Of a stretch of 64,000 nt of DNA, positions 34,392-41,963 are shown piece by piece. The position numbers were made by a program, and so were the translations under genes. The DNA comes from DASRHK01 sp963776465. GTDB lineage: Bacteria; Pseudomonadota; Gammaproteobacteria; Nevskiales; Nevskiaceae. Numbering within the stretch: the first letter of the stretch is position 1; every line of letters starts with the position of its first letter. The DNA lies in the NCBI GenBank assembly GCA_963776465.1, contig CAVZMV010000001.1, positions 62,001 through 126,000 of the forward strand. Reading direction: 5' to 3'. The notes beneath the pieces were generated by a model that made no database searches, had not been told where the DNA came from, and saw only the letters and a program-made list of their open reading frames with translations.

Positions 34392-36087
34392 CGATCGCGA
34401 TCAGCAGCAGCCACATCAGGTTCGGCATCGCCCCGCCCATCCGCTGCTCCCCTGAACCGCTGCCGCCCATCTCCGCGGGCGCAGCCTTCACCGCGGGCAT
34501 GTCCAGCCGCGTCTCCGCCAGCAGCAGGTTCGCCGCCCACGGCTCCACGTCGGGCTTGAACGTCGGGAAGTCCACCGACGAGATCATCAGCACGATGCGG
34601 TGACCCGGCTCGAAGGTGTGCGCGTTCGGCCAAAGCTTGAACGCGGTCTGGCGGCCGAGCACGCCGGACACGGCGCCGCGCCAGATGAGCTGCACGCCGA
34701 AGTCGCTTAAGTCCCAGACCTTGACCGCGAACTGCTGCACGATCGCGCGTGTCGAGTCCTGGGTGATGGTGATGGTCGGCGCGCCGACGATGTCGAGCGC
34801 CTCGATCAGCGGCTCGCTGGTGAACGTCACGGTATCCAGCGGATTCGTGCTCTCCGGGAGTTGCTCGAGCACGCTGTCCAGCCCGGGGACGTTGCGCGCG
34901 ACCTCGAGCGTCAGCGCGTCGTTGGAGACGTTGGCGCTGGCGTAATCGTTGATGAGACCCGCCAGTTCCGTTGCGGCACCAGGCGCGGCCGCGAGCAGGC
35001 CGCCCGCGTGCGGATACAGCAGCGTCGACACTGTTCCCGGGATCGGCCAGGCATCGGCCGTGCGATGCAGCCACTCGCCCGGCTTGCGCGGATCGCCGCT
35101 GGCGCGCTCCCAGTAATCGACCTTGGGCGTATGGAGCCAGCCGTGGTCGATGCCGAGGAGGAACTGCTCGAACCACTCGAGCATCGCCTGCTCGCGCAGC
35201 GTTTCTTCCTCCGGGAACGAGTCGCCGGCCGCGTGTCCGCCGGATGCAAACCAGTAGTGGATCGGCACGCCGGCGGCTTCCAGGATCGACAGCATCCGCT
35301 CGGGGTGGTCACCGGGGAACAGCTGGTCCTCCCAGCTGTTGGTCCAGAACACCGGCACGCGGCGTGCGATCAGCGCGTCGACATAAGTGATCGGCGAGCG
35401 CGATGCGAGGTCGGCGGTGGTGGAGAGCACGAGCGGCGTGCCGACGTCCTCGGTGTCGGTGTAGAGCGTCGTGCCCCAGCGCAGCGCCAGCGTGTCGTCC
35501 ACGCGCGACAGCGTCTGCGTGTAGGCGCCGACGAAGATGCCGGTGGCGAACGCGAACTTGAAGGCGTCGTTGGGATTGAGCGCGTGGTTCAGATCCGCGA
35601 AGGTATTGCCGACCGTCAGCGCCTTGACGCGCGCGTCCTGCTCTGCCGGCAGCAGCGACTCCCCGCCGCCCTGCGAATAGCCGGCCGCGCCGACGTTGTC
35701 CGTGTCGATGCGATCGCCGTAGTTGGCTGCGACCCAGTCGAGCATCTCGGAGAAATCGCGGGTGGTGCGCGGGCCGAAGAAATCGAAGAGGCCCTGCGAG
35801 TCCCCATGCCCGCGCACCGAGTACATCAGCACTGCGAACCGCCCGGTCTCCACGGCCTTCAACGCGTACTTCACGTCGAACTCGCTGTCCTTGTTGGAGC
35901 CGCCGCCGTGATGACGCACGATCAGCGCGACGCGCGTCGCCGCGGGCTGCGCGGGCAGGTACAGCGAGGTGTCGAGCCCGACGCCGTCGCTCATGACGAC
36001 GGTGGCATCGATCCGCTCGTAAGACGGATCCGCCGCCTGGGCGCACGCGGCCCAGGCCAGCAAAAGCACGGCGGGAAGTCCCCTCAT
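34369..36087 (-). CDS. CocE/NonD (X-Pro dipeptidyl-peptidase S15) hydrolase with C-terminal sorting tail
   Basis: 572 residues with signal peptide. The S15 core has YSVRGHGDSQG, the nucleophile in GAAGYSQGGGE (S138), an Asp region in WEDQLFPGD, a His in ASGGHAAGD, and the typical C-terminal jelly-roll (EPGHRIVLMISSVDFP). The last 25 residues are GG-rich, then a hydrophobic run (LMWLLLIAIV) and KRRRR, a tripartite CTERM-like (GlyGly-CTERM type) signal for rhombosortase-like processing. Starts only 18 bases from the divergent gene, which has a similar tail. Confidence 0.87.
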   Translation of the reverse strand: MRGLPAVLLLAWAACAQAADPSYERIDATVVMSDGVGLDTSLYLPAQPAATRVALIVRHHGGGSNKDSEFDVKYALKAVETGRFAVLMYSVRGHGDSQGLFDFFGPRTTRDFSEMLDWVAANYGDRIDTDNVGAAGYSQGGGESLLPAEQDARVKALTVGNTFADLNHALNPNDAFKFAFATGIFVGAYTQTLSRVDDTLALRWGTTLYTDTEDVGTPLVLSTTADLASRSPITYVDALIARRVPVFWTNSWEDQLFPGDHPERMLSILEAAGVPIHYWFASGGHAAGDSFPEEETLREQAMLEWFEQFLLGIDHGWLHTPKVDYWERASGDPRKPGEWLHRTADAWPIPGTVSTLLYPHAGGLLAAAPGAATELAGLINDYASANVSNDALTLEVARNVPGLDSVLEQLPESTNPLDTVTFTSEPLIEALDIVGAPTITITQDSTRAIVQQFAVKVWDLSDFGVQLIWRGAVSGVLGRQTAFKLWPNAHTFEPGHRIVLMISSVDFPTFKPDVEPWAANLLLAETRLDMPAVKAAPAEMGGSGSGEQRMGGAMPNLMWLLLIAIVKRRRRP

Positions 36088-36105
36088 GCCAGAATGATGC
36101 CCGTC

Positions 36106-38043
36106 ATGAATGTCCATAGCCACCTTCGCATCCTCGCAGCAACGTCCCTGCTCTGGAGCGTGGCCGCGTCCGCCGCAGACCCTGGCAGCGGCACGGTCTC
36201 CACCGAAAGCCCGGTGGTCAGCTACAGCTCGGGCCCCTTCGCGGTGTCCAACGTCTCCCTCAACCAGGATCCGAACAACCCGGACTGCTCGCTGCCGGTG
36301 AATCCCTGCGACGACTTCACGCTGACGGTCGACGTGGCGCCGGACTACGCCGCCACGCACCCGCGCGACCTCGTGACGGTCGTGTCGCAGTGGCTGGTCA
36401 ACAACGACGCGTTCTATCTCTACGTGCTCGACGGCAACGGCGAGTACGTGAACTTCTCGATCTCCGCCAACGACCCGAACGCGCTCTCCTTTCCCGCTGC
36501 CGCCGGCACCTACACCGTGCGCATCGTGCCCTCCAACGCGATGGGCGATTTCGTGACGACGTCGATCACGCTCGTGCCCGATCCAACGGCACCGGCCAGC
36601 GGCACGGCGCCCGGCTACATCGCGCTGGTTCCGCCGGCGGGCCTCGGCGACAACACCGGCGGCGAGATGAACGTCGGCTTCAATCCGGTAACCGGCCGCG
36701 TCATGGCGCTCGGCTACGTGCAGACGCTGCGCGCGACCTTCACGGAGAACGTGCAGACGCAGGAGGACGTGACCTGGGAAGACGTCTCCGAGCCGAACAC
36801 GACGATCAACACCAACGATCCGATCCTGTTCACGGACGCGCTCACGGGCCGCACGTTCGTCTCGCAGCTGCAAGCAGGCGGACCGGGCCAGAGCATCTTC
36901 TATTACACCGACGACGACGGAGAGACCTGGACACTGTCGCCGCTCACGCTCGACGGCGGCATCGACCATCAGACCATCGGCGCCGGCCCCTACGCCGCGG
37001 CGGGCAGCGCCGGGCCGGCGACGGATTATCCGAACGCGCTGTACTACTGCTCGCAGTCCGTGGTCGCGGCGTTCTGCATCCGCAGCGACGACGGCGGCGC
37101 GACCTTCGGGCTGCCGGTGATCACCAAGACGGCCGCCGACTGCGACGGCTTCCTCGGCGCCATCCACGGGCACGTGAAAGTCGCGCCGGACGGCACGGTC
37201 TACATCCCCGACCGCAATTGCGGCGGCGTGCAGGCGCTGCTCGTCTCGGAAGACAGCGGCGCCAGCTTCCAGGTGCGCCGGCTGCCGGAATACGCCACTG
37301 CAGGCGAGAACGATTCGTCGCTGGGCATCGCCACCGACGGCACGGCTTACCTCTGCTACCTGCGCAGCGACGGCCACGTGCACGTCGCGCGGACGCGCGA
37401 CAAGGGCCTCACCTGGGAGAACGATCGCGACGTCGGCTATGCCGCGGGCGTCGTCTACGCGGTGTTCCCCGCCGCGGTCGCCGGCGATCCGGATCGCGCG
37501 GCCTGCGCCTTCCTCGGCACCGACACGTTGGGCGATTTCGAGTCGACGAGCTTCCCCGGCATCTGGTTCCCGTTCATCGCCATGACCTATGACGGCGGCC
37601 AGAGCTGGCACACGGTGAACGCAACGCCGGGCGATCCTGTCCAAGGCACGGGCGGCATTGCGCTCGCAGGGACCACGGCGATCTACAACCGCAACCTCCT
37701 CGACTTCAACGACGCCACGCGCGACGACCACGGCCGCGTGCTGTTCGGCTACGACGACGGCTGCCTCGACGATTGCCTGCTGCCGCCCTACGCGCCCAAC
37801 CAGATCTGCCTGGGATCGGTCTGCATCAATTCGGCGGCGAAGACCTCGCTCCTGCGGCAGTCGAGCGGCAAGACGCTGCTTGCTGCGTTCGATCCGGTGC
37901 TGCCGCCGGTCGAGCCGCCAGCGCCGCCCGCCGCCGGCGGTGCTGATTCGAACGCCCGCTTCGGCGGCAGCCTGGGAATCCTGGTACTGCTGCCGCTCTG
38001 GGGCCTGGCGATGTGGCGACGCAACGTCGCCCGTCGCCGATAA
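36106..38043 (+). CDS. Exported sialidase/BNR-like propeller protein with C-terminal sorting tail
   Basis: About 645 residues with signal peptide (start 36106; ATGs at 36094 and 36097 also possible). After a beta-sandwich-like N-terminal region it contains several Asp-box repeats: YYTDDDGETW, SDDGGATF, SEDSGASF, TRDKGLTW and TYDGGQSW. This is the signature of BNR/sialidase beta-propellers; the catalytic Arg triad of sialidases is not evident, so glycosidase activity is not claimed. The C-terminus is Pro/Ala-rich, then FGGSLGILVLLPLWGLAMW and an Arg-rich end, a CTERM-like tripartite tail. Confidence 0.83.
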   Translation: MNVHSHLRILAATSLLWSVAASAADPGSGTVSTESPVVSYSSGPFAVSNVSLNQDPNNPDCSLPVNPCDDFTLTVDVAPDYAATHPRDLVTVVSQWLVNNDAFYLYVLDGNGEYVNFSISANDPNALSFPAAAGTYTVRIVPSNAMGDFVTTSITLVPDPTAPASGTAPGYIALVPPAGLGDNTGGEMNVGFNPVTGRVMALGYVQTLRATFTENVQTQEDVTWEDVSEPNTTINTNDPILFTDALTGRTFVSQLQAGGPGQSIFYYTDDDGETWTLSPLTLDGGIDHQTIGAGPYAAAGSAGPATDYPNALYYCSQSVVAAFCIRSDDGGATFGLPVITKTAADCDGFLGAIHGHVKVAPDGTVYIPDRNCGGVQALLVSEDSGASFQVRRLPEYATAGENDSSLGIATDGTAYLCYLRSDGHVHVARTRDKGLTWENDRDVGYAAGVVYAVFPAAVAGDPDRAACAFLGTDTLGDFESTSFPGIWFPFIAMTYDGGQSWHTVNATPGDPVQGTGGIALAGTTAIYNRNLLDFNDATRDDHGRVLFGYDDGCLDDCLLPPYAPNQICLGSVCINSAAKTSLLRQSSGKTLLAAFDPVLPPVEPPAPPAAGGADSNARFGGSLGILVLLPLWGLAMWRRNVARRR

Positions 38044-38051
38044 CGCCCCGC

Positions 38052-39500
38052 ATGCTCGATCCCCAGAGGAAATCGCAGCTCACGACCGCGACGCTGGCGC
38101 TTCTGTTGATCGTCATGGCCGTCGTCGCGGTGCAGCTGATCCAGACGCTGCGCGCGCATCAGCGCATGCAAACCGACCTCGCCGAGCTCAACGACATCAA
38201 GTACGGGATGCTCAACGCCGACGCGTGGATCGGCCAGGTGTCGGCGATCATCGAGAAGAAGATCAACGAATTCCAGATGACGCCGGAGAACCGCAAGGCG
38301 ATCAAGAAGACGCTGGAGCGCACGCTCGACGTGCTCATCACCGAGGCCGACCGCTACCTGCGCAAGCAGAAGGAGGGTGCGCCGCTGAAGAAGCGGATGA
38401 AGGAGAGCGTCCGCGAGAAGCTGATGGACATCGAGCAGGTGAAGGCTGGCATCCCCGGCTACGCCGACCAGATCCTCGACGAGCTGTCCAAGCCCAAGGC
38501 CCGGCGCGAGCTCAACGCGTTCTTGAAGGACATGCTCAAGGACGTCTCGCAGTCCACGTTCGCCGAGCTCGACACCAGCCTGATCGATGCGATCAAGGAA
38601 AAGTACGGCTGCGTCGCCCGGCCCTCCTGCCAGGCGGCGATCAACAAGGGGCTCGACGAGAACCAGATGCGCGCGGTCCAGCAGACGACGTTCGTGCTGG
38701 CGCTGACGGTGCTGATGTTCCTGATCGTGGCGCTCGGGCAGAACCGCGCGCGGCTGTTGCTGCTGACCCTGTGCTGCAGCGTGCTGATGGCGGTCGGCGT
38801 GCTGACGCCGATGATCGAGGTGGAGGCGCGCATCTCCAGCCTGTCCTTCGTGCTGCTCGGCGAGCCGGTGGAGTTCACCGACCAGGTGCTCTACTTCCAG
38901 AGCAAGAGCGTGCTGGACGTGGTGACCGTGCTCACCCGCACCGGCAAGCCCGACATGTTCATCGTCGGCATCCTGATCATGACGTTCAGCGTGATCTTCC
39001 CGCTGGCCAAGCTCGCAGCCTCGTCGATCTACCTCTACGCGCCGCACCTGCGCCGCTGGCCGCCCGTGCATTTCTTCGCGCTGAAGTCGAGCAAGTGGTC
39101 GATGGCCGACGTGTTCGTCGTCGCCCTGTTCATGGCCTACATCGGCTTTTCCGGCCTGATCTCCAGCCAGCTGTCGACGTTCGCGGTGGCGGCGAAGGCC
39201 GACGTCGAGGTGCTCACCACCAACGGCACGTCGCTGCAGATCGGCTTCTTCATGTTCCTGGCCTTCTGCCTCGCGAGCCTGCTCACGTCCACCCTGATCG
39301 ACGGGGCGATGAGCCGGGAGTCTGGTACTCCCGACGCGGACCCAGGGTACTCGCCCGTATCCGAAAGCTTGAACGGCACTTCGCGGCCGACGAGCGCTTC
39401 CAGCGTCATCAGCTCCAGATCGGTGTGCTCGACGAAGCCCGCGGGCATGATCCGGCTGCCGTTCTTGGGCTTGGCCAGGACGAATCGCGGCGCGTCGTGA
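38052..39500 (+). CDS. PqiA-like (paraquat-inducible protein A) membrane protein
   Basis: 482 residues as read. An N-terminal helix and long charged coiled region (about 20-200) precede a PqiA-type membrane domain with GVLTPMIEV, DVVTVLTRTGKPDMFIVGILIMTFSVIFPLAKL and SKWSMADVFVVALFMAYIGF. PqiA domains belong to envelope lipid-transport systems. The last 60 residues (after GAMSRE) have unusual composition and are antisense to the FecR gene, so the natural stop may have been lost near 39316. Starts eight bases after the BNR protein stop. Confidence 0.82.
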   Translation: MLDPQRKSQLTTATLALLLIVMAVVAVQLIQTLRAHQRMQTDLAELNDIKYGMLNADAWIGQVSAIIEKKINEFQMTPENRKAIKKTLERTLDVLITEADRYLRKQKEGAPLKKRMKESVREKLMDIEQVKAGIPGYADQILDELSKPKARRELNAFLKDMLKDVSQSTFAELDTSLIDAIKEKYGCVARPSCQAAINKGLDENQMRAVQQTTFVLALTVLMFLIVALGQNRARLLLLTLCCSVLMAVGVLTPMIEVEARISSLSFVLLGEPVEFTDQVLYFQSKSVLDVVTVLTRTGKPDMFIVGILIMTFSVIFPLAKLAASSIYLYAPHLRRWPPVHFFALKSSKWSMADVFVVALFMAYIGFSGLISSQLSTFAVAAKADVEVLTTNGTSLQIGFFMFLAFCLASLLTSTLIDGAMSRESGTPDADPGYSPVSESLNGTSRPTSASSVISSRSVCSTKPAGMIRLPFLGLARTNRGAS

Positions 39501-40057
39501 TGCTGCGCCGTGATGGTCTCGACCGCCGAGGGATCCTCCACGGACTGCACCTGCGTCTTGCCGTAGCAGGTGCAGATGTATGTCCCCGAGGGATCGGTCT
39601 CCGTGTAGAGCCCGGTGCCGCGCACGCCGATGGTCGCCGCGGGCGTGCGCACCTCGAATGATTCGCGACGCTTGCCGAACACGGCCAGCATCCCGCCGGT
39701 GACCAGGCGGAAGAACCTGCGCGCCGCGTGACCGCCGGCGATCTCGAGCTCGGTGTTCTGGCGCAGCGTCAGCGCGTCCTCGCCGATCACGCCGATCAGG
39801 TGCGCGCCCTTGCCGGTGCGGATCACGTCGCCGGGTTTGATCAGCGTGCTCATGTCGGCGGGCTTGTCGTTGATGGAGACCTCGCCCTTCATCTCGAAGA
39901 TCGACTTGCCCTGCGGGAGACGCGTGGGCACGCTGCCGAAAACGCCGGCCAGCGCCCGCAGTTGCCAGCCGCTGCCGCCGATGAGCGCGCCCGCGCCAAG
40001 CGCGCGCACGAGGAATTTGCGTCGTGGATCGTCGATCGGGTCTTCGCGGCCTGGCAT
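39137..40057 (-). CDS. FecR-domain protein with Tat-type signal
   Basis: 306 residues as read. DPRRKFLVRALGAGALIGG is a twin-arginine-like signal, unusual for FecR proteins. The FecR domain follows: LPQGKSIFEMKGEVSINDKPADMSTLIKPGDVIRTGKGAHLIGVIGEDALTLRQNTELEI and TPAATIGVRGTGLYTET. Periplasmic, probable sensing or polymer-binding role. GGGGGGA lies before the ATG. The C-terminal 60 residues after GEYPG are antisense to the PqiA-like gene and may not be natural; a 7-bp hairpin (39315-39333) sits exactly at that point. Confidence 0.82.
   Translation of the reverse strand: MPGREDPIDDPRRKFLVRALGAGALIGGSGWQLRALAGVFGSVPTRLPQGKSIFEMKGEVSINDKPADMSTLIKPGDVIRTGKGAHLIGVIGEDALTLRQNTELEIAGGHAARRFFRLVTGGMLAVFGKRRESFEVRTPAATIGVRGTGLYTETDPSGTYICTCYGKTQVQSVEDPSAVETITAQHHDAPRFVLAKPKNGSRIMPAGFVEHTDLELMTLEALVGREVPFKLSDTGEYPGSASGVPDSRLIAPSIRVDVSRLARQKARNMKKPICSDVPLVVSTSTSAFAATANVDSWLEIRPEKPM
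39315..39333. other. Hairpin at the junction of overlapping convergent genes
   Basis: CGGGAGT-CTGGT-ACTCCCG, a perfect 7-bp stem, lies where both the PqiA-like and the FecR reading frames leave their recognisable domains. It lacks a T-run, so it is not a standard terminator. Confidence 0.5.
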
Positions 40058-40125
40058 TTGTCCCCCCGGACAGTTTGCGGTTCGTCGCTGCGCCGGCATC
40101 ATAAGCGCTCCACGGGGAGGAATTT

Positions 40126-40959
40126 GTGAATCAGCGCACAGTCGCCGTCCTTGCGTTGCTCGCAACGCTGGCGCTCCCCGCGCATGGCGCGGTCACCAAG
40201 ACCGGAGGCGAGCTGGCGCTGGGCTATGACAGCAACGTCGCCAACGCCAGGCAAGGCGGCAACGATCGCGAGGATGCCTTCGCCCTTCTCACCCTCGGCG
40301 CTGAAGGGCTGTGGGGCCTGGGATCGCGTAACGCCCTGCAGGCGCGCTTCGACGTCGAGTCGCAGGCCTTCCCGCGTTACGACAACCTCGACAGCGTCAA
40401 AGGCACGCTGCTGCTGCGTCACCTCTTCCGCCCGGGCGCCGGCTTCTTTGCGCCGACGTTCGCGCTTTCGGGCAGCGCGAGCTGGTGGGAGTTCAACAGC
40501 CGCCTGCGTGACAGCGCGGACTACCGCGCCTCTGCGTTCGTGCGCGAGCAGCTGACGACGCGCATCAGCGCGCGTCTGACCGGCAGCGTCGACTGGCGGC
40601 GGGCGCGCGAAGCGGACGTGTTCACGCTGCGCACGCGCTGGCTCGGCGTGGACCTCGACTGGATGCTCAGCAACCAGCTAGCGCTCTACGGCGGCTACCA
40701 GCGACGCTGGGGCCAGTTCGTGACGACGCGGCCCACGGCGCCGGCGCCGACGTTCGTGTTCGCGCCCGACGACGCGTTCGACGGTGAGTTCGCCACGCGC
40801 CAGGACGGCGCGGCCAACGTCGGCACGCTCGGGGTCAATGTCGCGCTCTCGGAGCACTTCGCGCTCGACGTCCAGGGCCTGTACGTCGAGGCCGGATCCA
40901 ATACCGGCATCCATTACCGCCGGACGCAGGCGATGGCGAGCATCCTCGCAAAGTTCTAG
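40126..40959 (+). CDS. Outer-membrane beta-barrel protein
   Basis: 277 residues from GTG, with GGGGAGG five bases upstream. Signal peptide MNQRTVAVLALLATLALPAHGA; the mature part begins GGELALGYDSNVANARQGGNDREDAFALL, a pattern common in surface barrels with DSN loops, and ends with AMASILAKF (terminal Phe). About 12 or more beta strands. Divergent from the FecR gene by 68 bases; the pair may form an envelope module. Confidence 0.85.
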   Translation: MNQRTVAVLALLATLALPAHGAVTKTGGELALGYDSNVANARQGGNDREDAFALLTLGAEGLWGLGSRNALQARFDVESQAFPRYDNLDSVKGTLLLRHLFRPGAGFFAPTFALSGSASWWEFNSRLRDSADYRASAFVREQLTTRISARLTGSVDWRRAREADVFTLRTRWLGVDLDWMLSNQLALYGGYQRRWGQFVTTRPTAPAPTFVFAPDDAFDGEFATRQDGAANVGTLGVNVALSEHFALDVQGLYVEAGSNTGIHYRRTQAMASILAKF

Positions 40960-40991
40960 GAGCACCTTGCTGGCGTCGCCATTGCCTGTTT

Positions 40992-41046
40992 ACGACCATG
41001 CGGTTTACATTCCAATACGACCACGCGGTCGTATTGCGCTGGTCGT
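40992..41046. repeat. Nested inverted repeat (element E)
   Basis: Outer arms ACGACCA (40992-40998) and TGGTCGT (41040-41046) enclose a perfect 10-bp hairpin CAATACGACC-ACGC-GGTCGTATTG (41013-41036). TTGCC/GGCAA further out extends the pairing with bulges. It lies between convergent genes, like elements A-D, but lacks their core. Confidence 0.6.
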
Positions 41047-41117
41047 GCGGCTCAGCGGCAAGTTCTAGGCGCGCATGCCATGAGCAAGCTGACGTTCGTT
41101 CGGTCGCTCGGGTCGAG

Positions 41118-41919
41118 CTAGGGGAGCCGCCGCGATTTGAACAGCGGATAGAAGATCAGCACGTGCCACGGGTCCTGCTCGCCGGGCACGCCGAAGCGCG
41201 GCGGGTACTTGCGGGTGATGCGCGCGGTGCCGAACAGCACGTCCCAGAAGAACAGCAGGTTCCCGAAGTTGCCGTTGTAGTGGCCGATGCCGTCGCTCTC
41301 GTCCAGCGCGTGATGCGCGAAGTGCGTTGCCGGTGTCGAGACGGTGCGCTCCACGACCCAGGCGACCGGATGCAGCGCGGGATAGCGATACAGGATCCGG
41401 TCCCAGCGCGTCTCGCTGTGCGCGCCCATGGTGATGATCAGCTTCACGAGGTAGTACCAGAAATACACCTCGCCGAAGCCGAGATAGACCAGGACGCCGG
41501 CAATCCAGAGGTTGGGCATCATCAGGTCGTAGAGGAAGCTGTTGCGCCAGATGATGCGCACGCCCATGTAGACCGGCGTGTGGTGGAACTTGTGGAAGCC
41601 CCACATCCAGGGAAACTTGTGGGTGGCGCGGTGGTACCAGGTCCTGGACCATGTCCTCGAAGATCAGGAACGCGCCGAGCTGCCACCACCAGGGCACGTG
41701 CTTCCAGGCGCCAGCCATGCCGGGCAGGAGATAGCGCTCGATCGCCGCGCTGCCGAAGACGATCAGCGGCCCGACCAGGACGGTCGCCTGCGTGAAGGCG
41801 GCGGCGTCGAGGAAGGTCTCGCGCGCGCCCATGTCGCGCGTGTGGAATTTCCCCATGAAGAACTCGATCGCGGCGTAGCCGAAGAACACCGTCGCCACGA
41901 GCCAGACGTATTCACCCAT
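41118..41919 (-). pseudogene. Sterol desaturase / fatty acid hydroxylase family protein, frameshifted
   Basis: The first 94 or so residues (MGEYVWLVATVFFGYAAIEFF...FLIFEDMVQD) end in a frame break. Removing one base from the gg run at 41640-41641 restores DWYHRATHKFPWMWGFHKFHH, giving all three histidine boxes: HRATH, HKFHH and HFAHH. The remainder runs to 41118 and ends FYPLFKSRRLP. The rebuilt protein is about 266 residues, a di-iron membrane hydroxylase. Either a recent inactivating insertion or a sequencing error. Confidence 0.8.
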
Positions 41920-41963
41920 GCCCAAGTCTCGTCAGTCGCAGCCGAAGGATATACCCTGAACGC

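Noticed and set aside
34861..36105. Plus-strand frame joined upstream of the BNR-propeller protein
   Set aside because: It is antisense to the CocE/NonD hydrolase; the signal peptide and Asp-box repeats begin only at 36106.
36106..38043. True sialidase (neuraminidase)
   Set aside because: Asp boxes are present, but the FRIP motif and arginine triad needed for sialic acid binding are not visible.
41053..41070. Direct repeat of CAAGTTCTAGG (near 40950 and 41058) as an att-like duplication
   Set aside because: The match is about a dozen bases, one copy is the 3' end of a gene, and no mobile gene lies between them.
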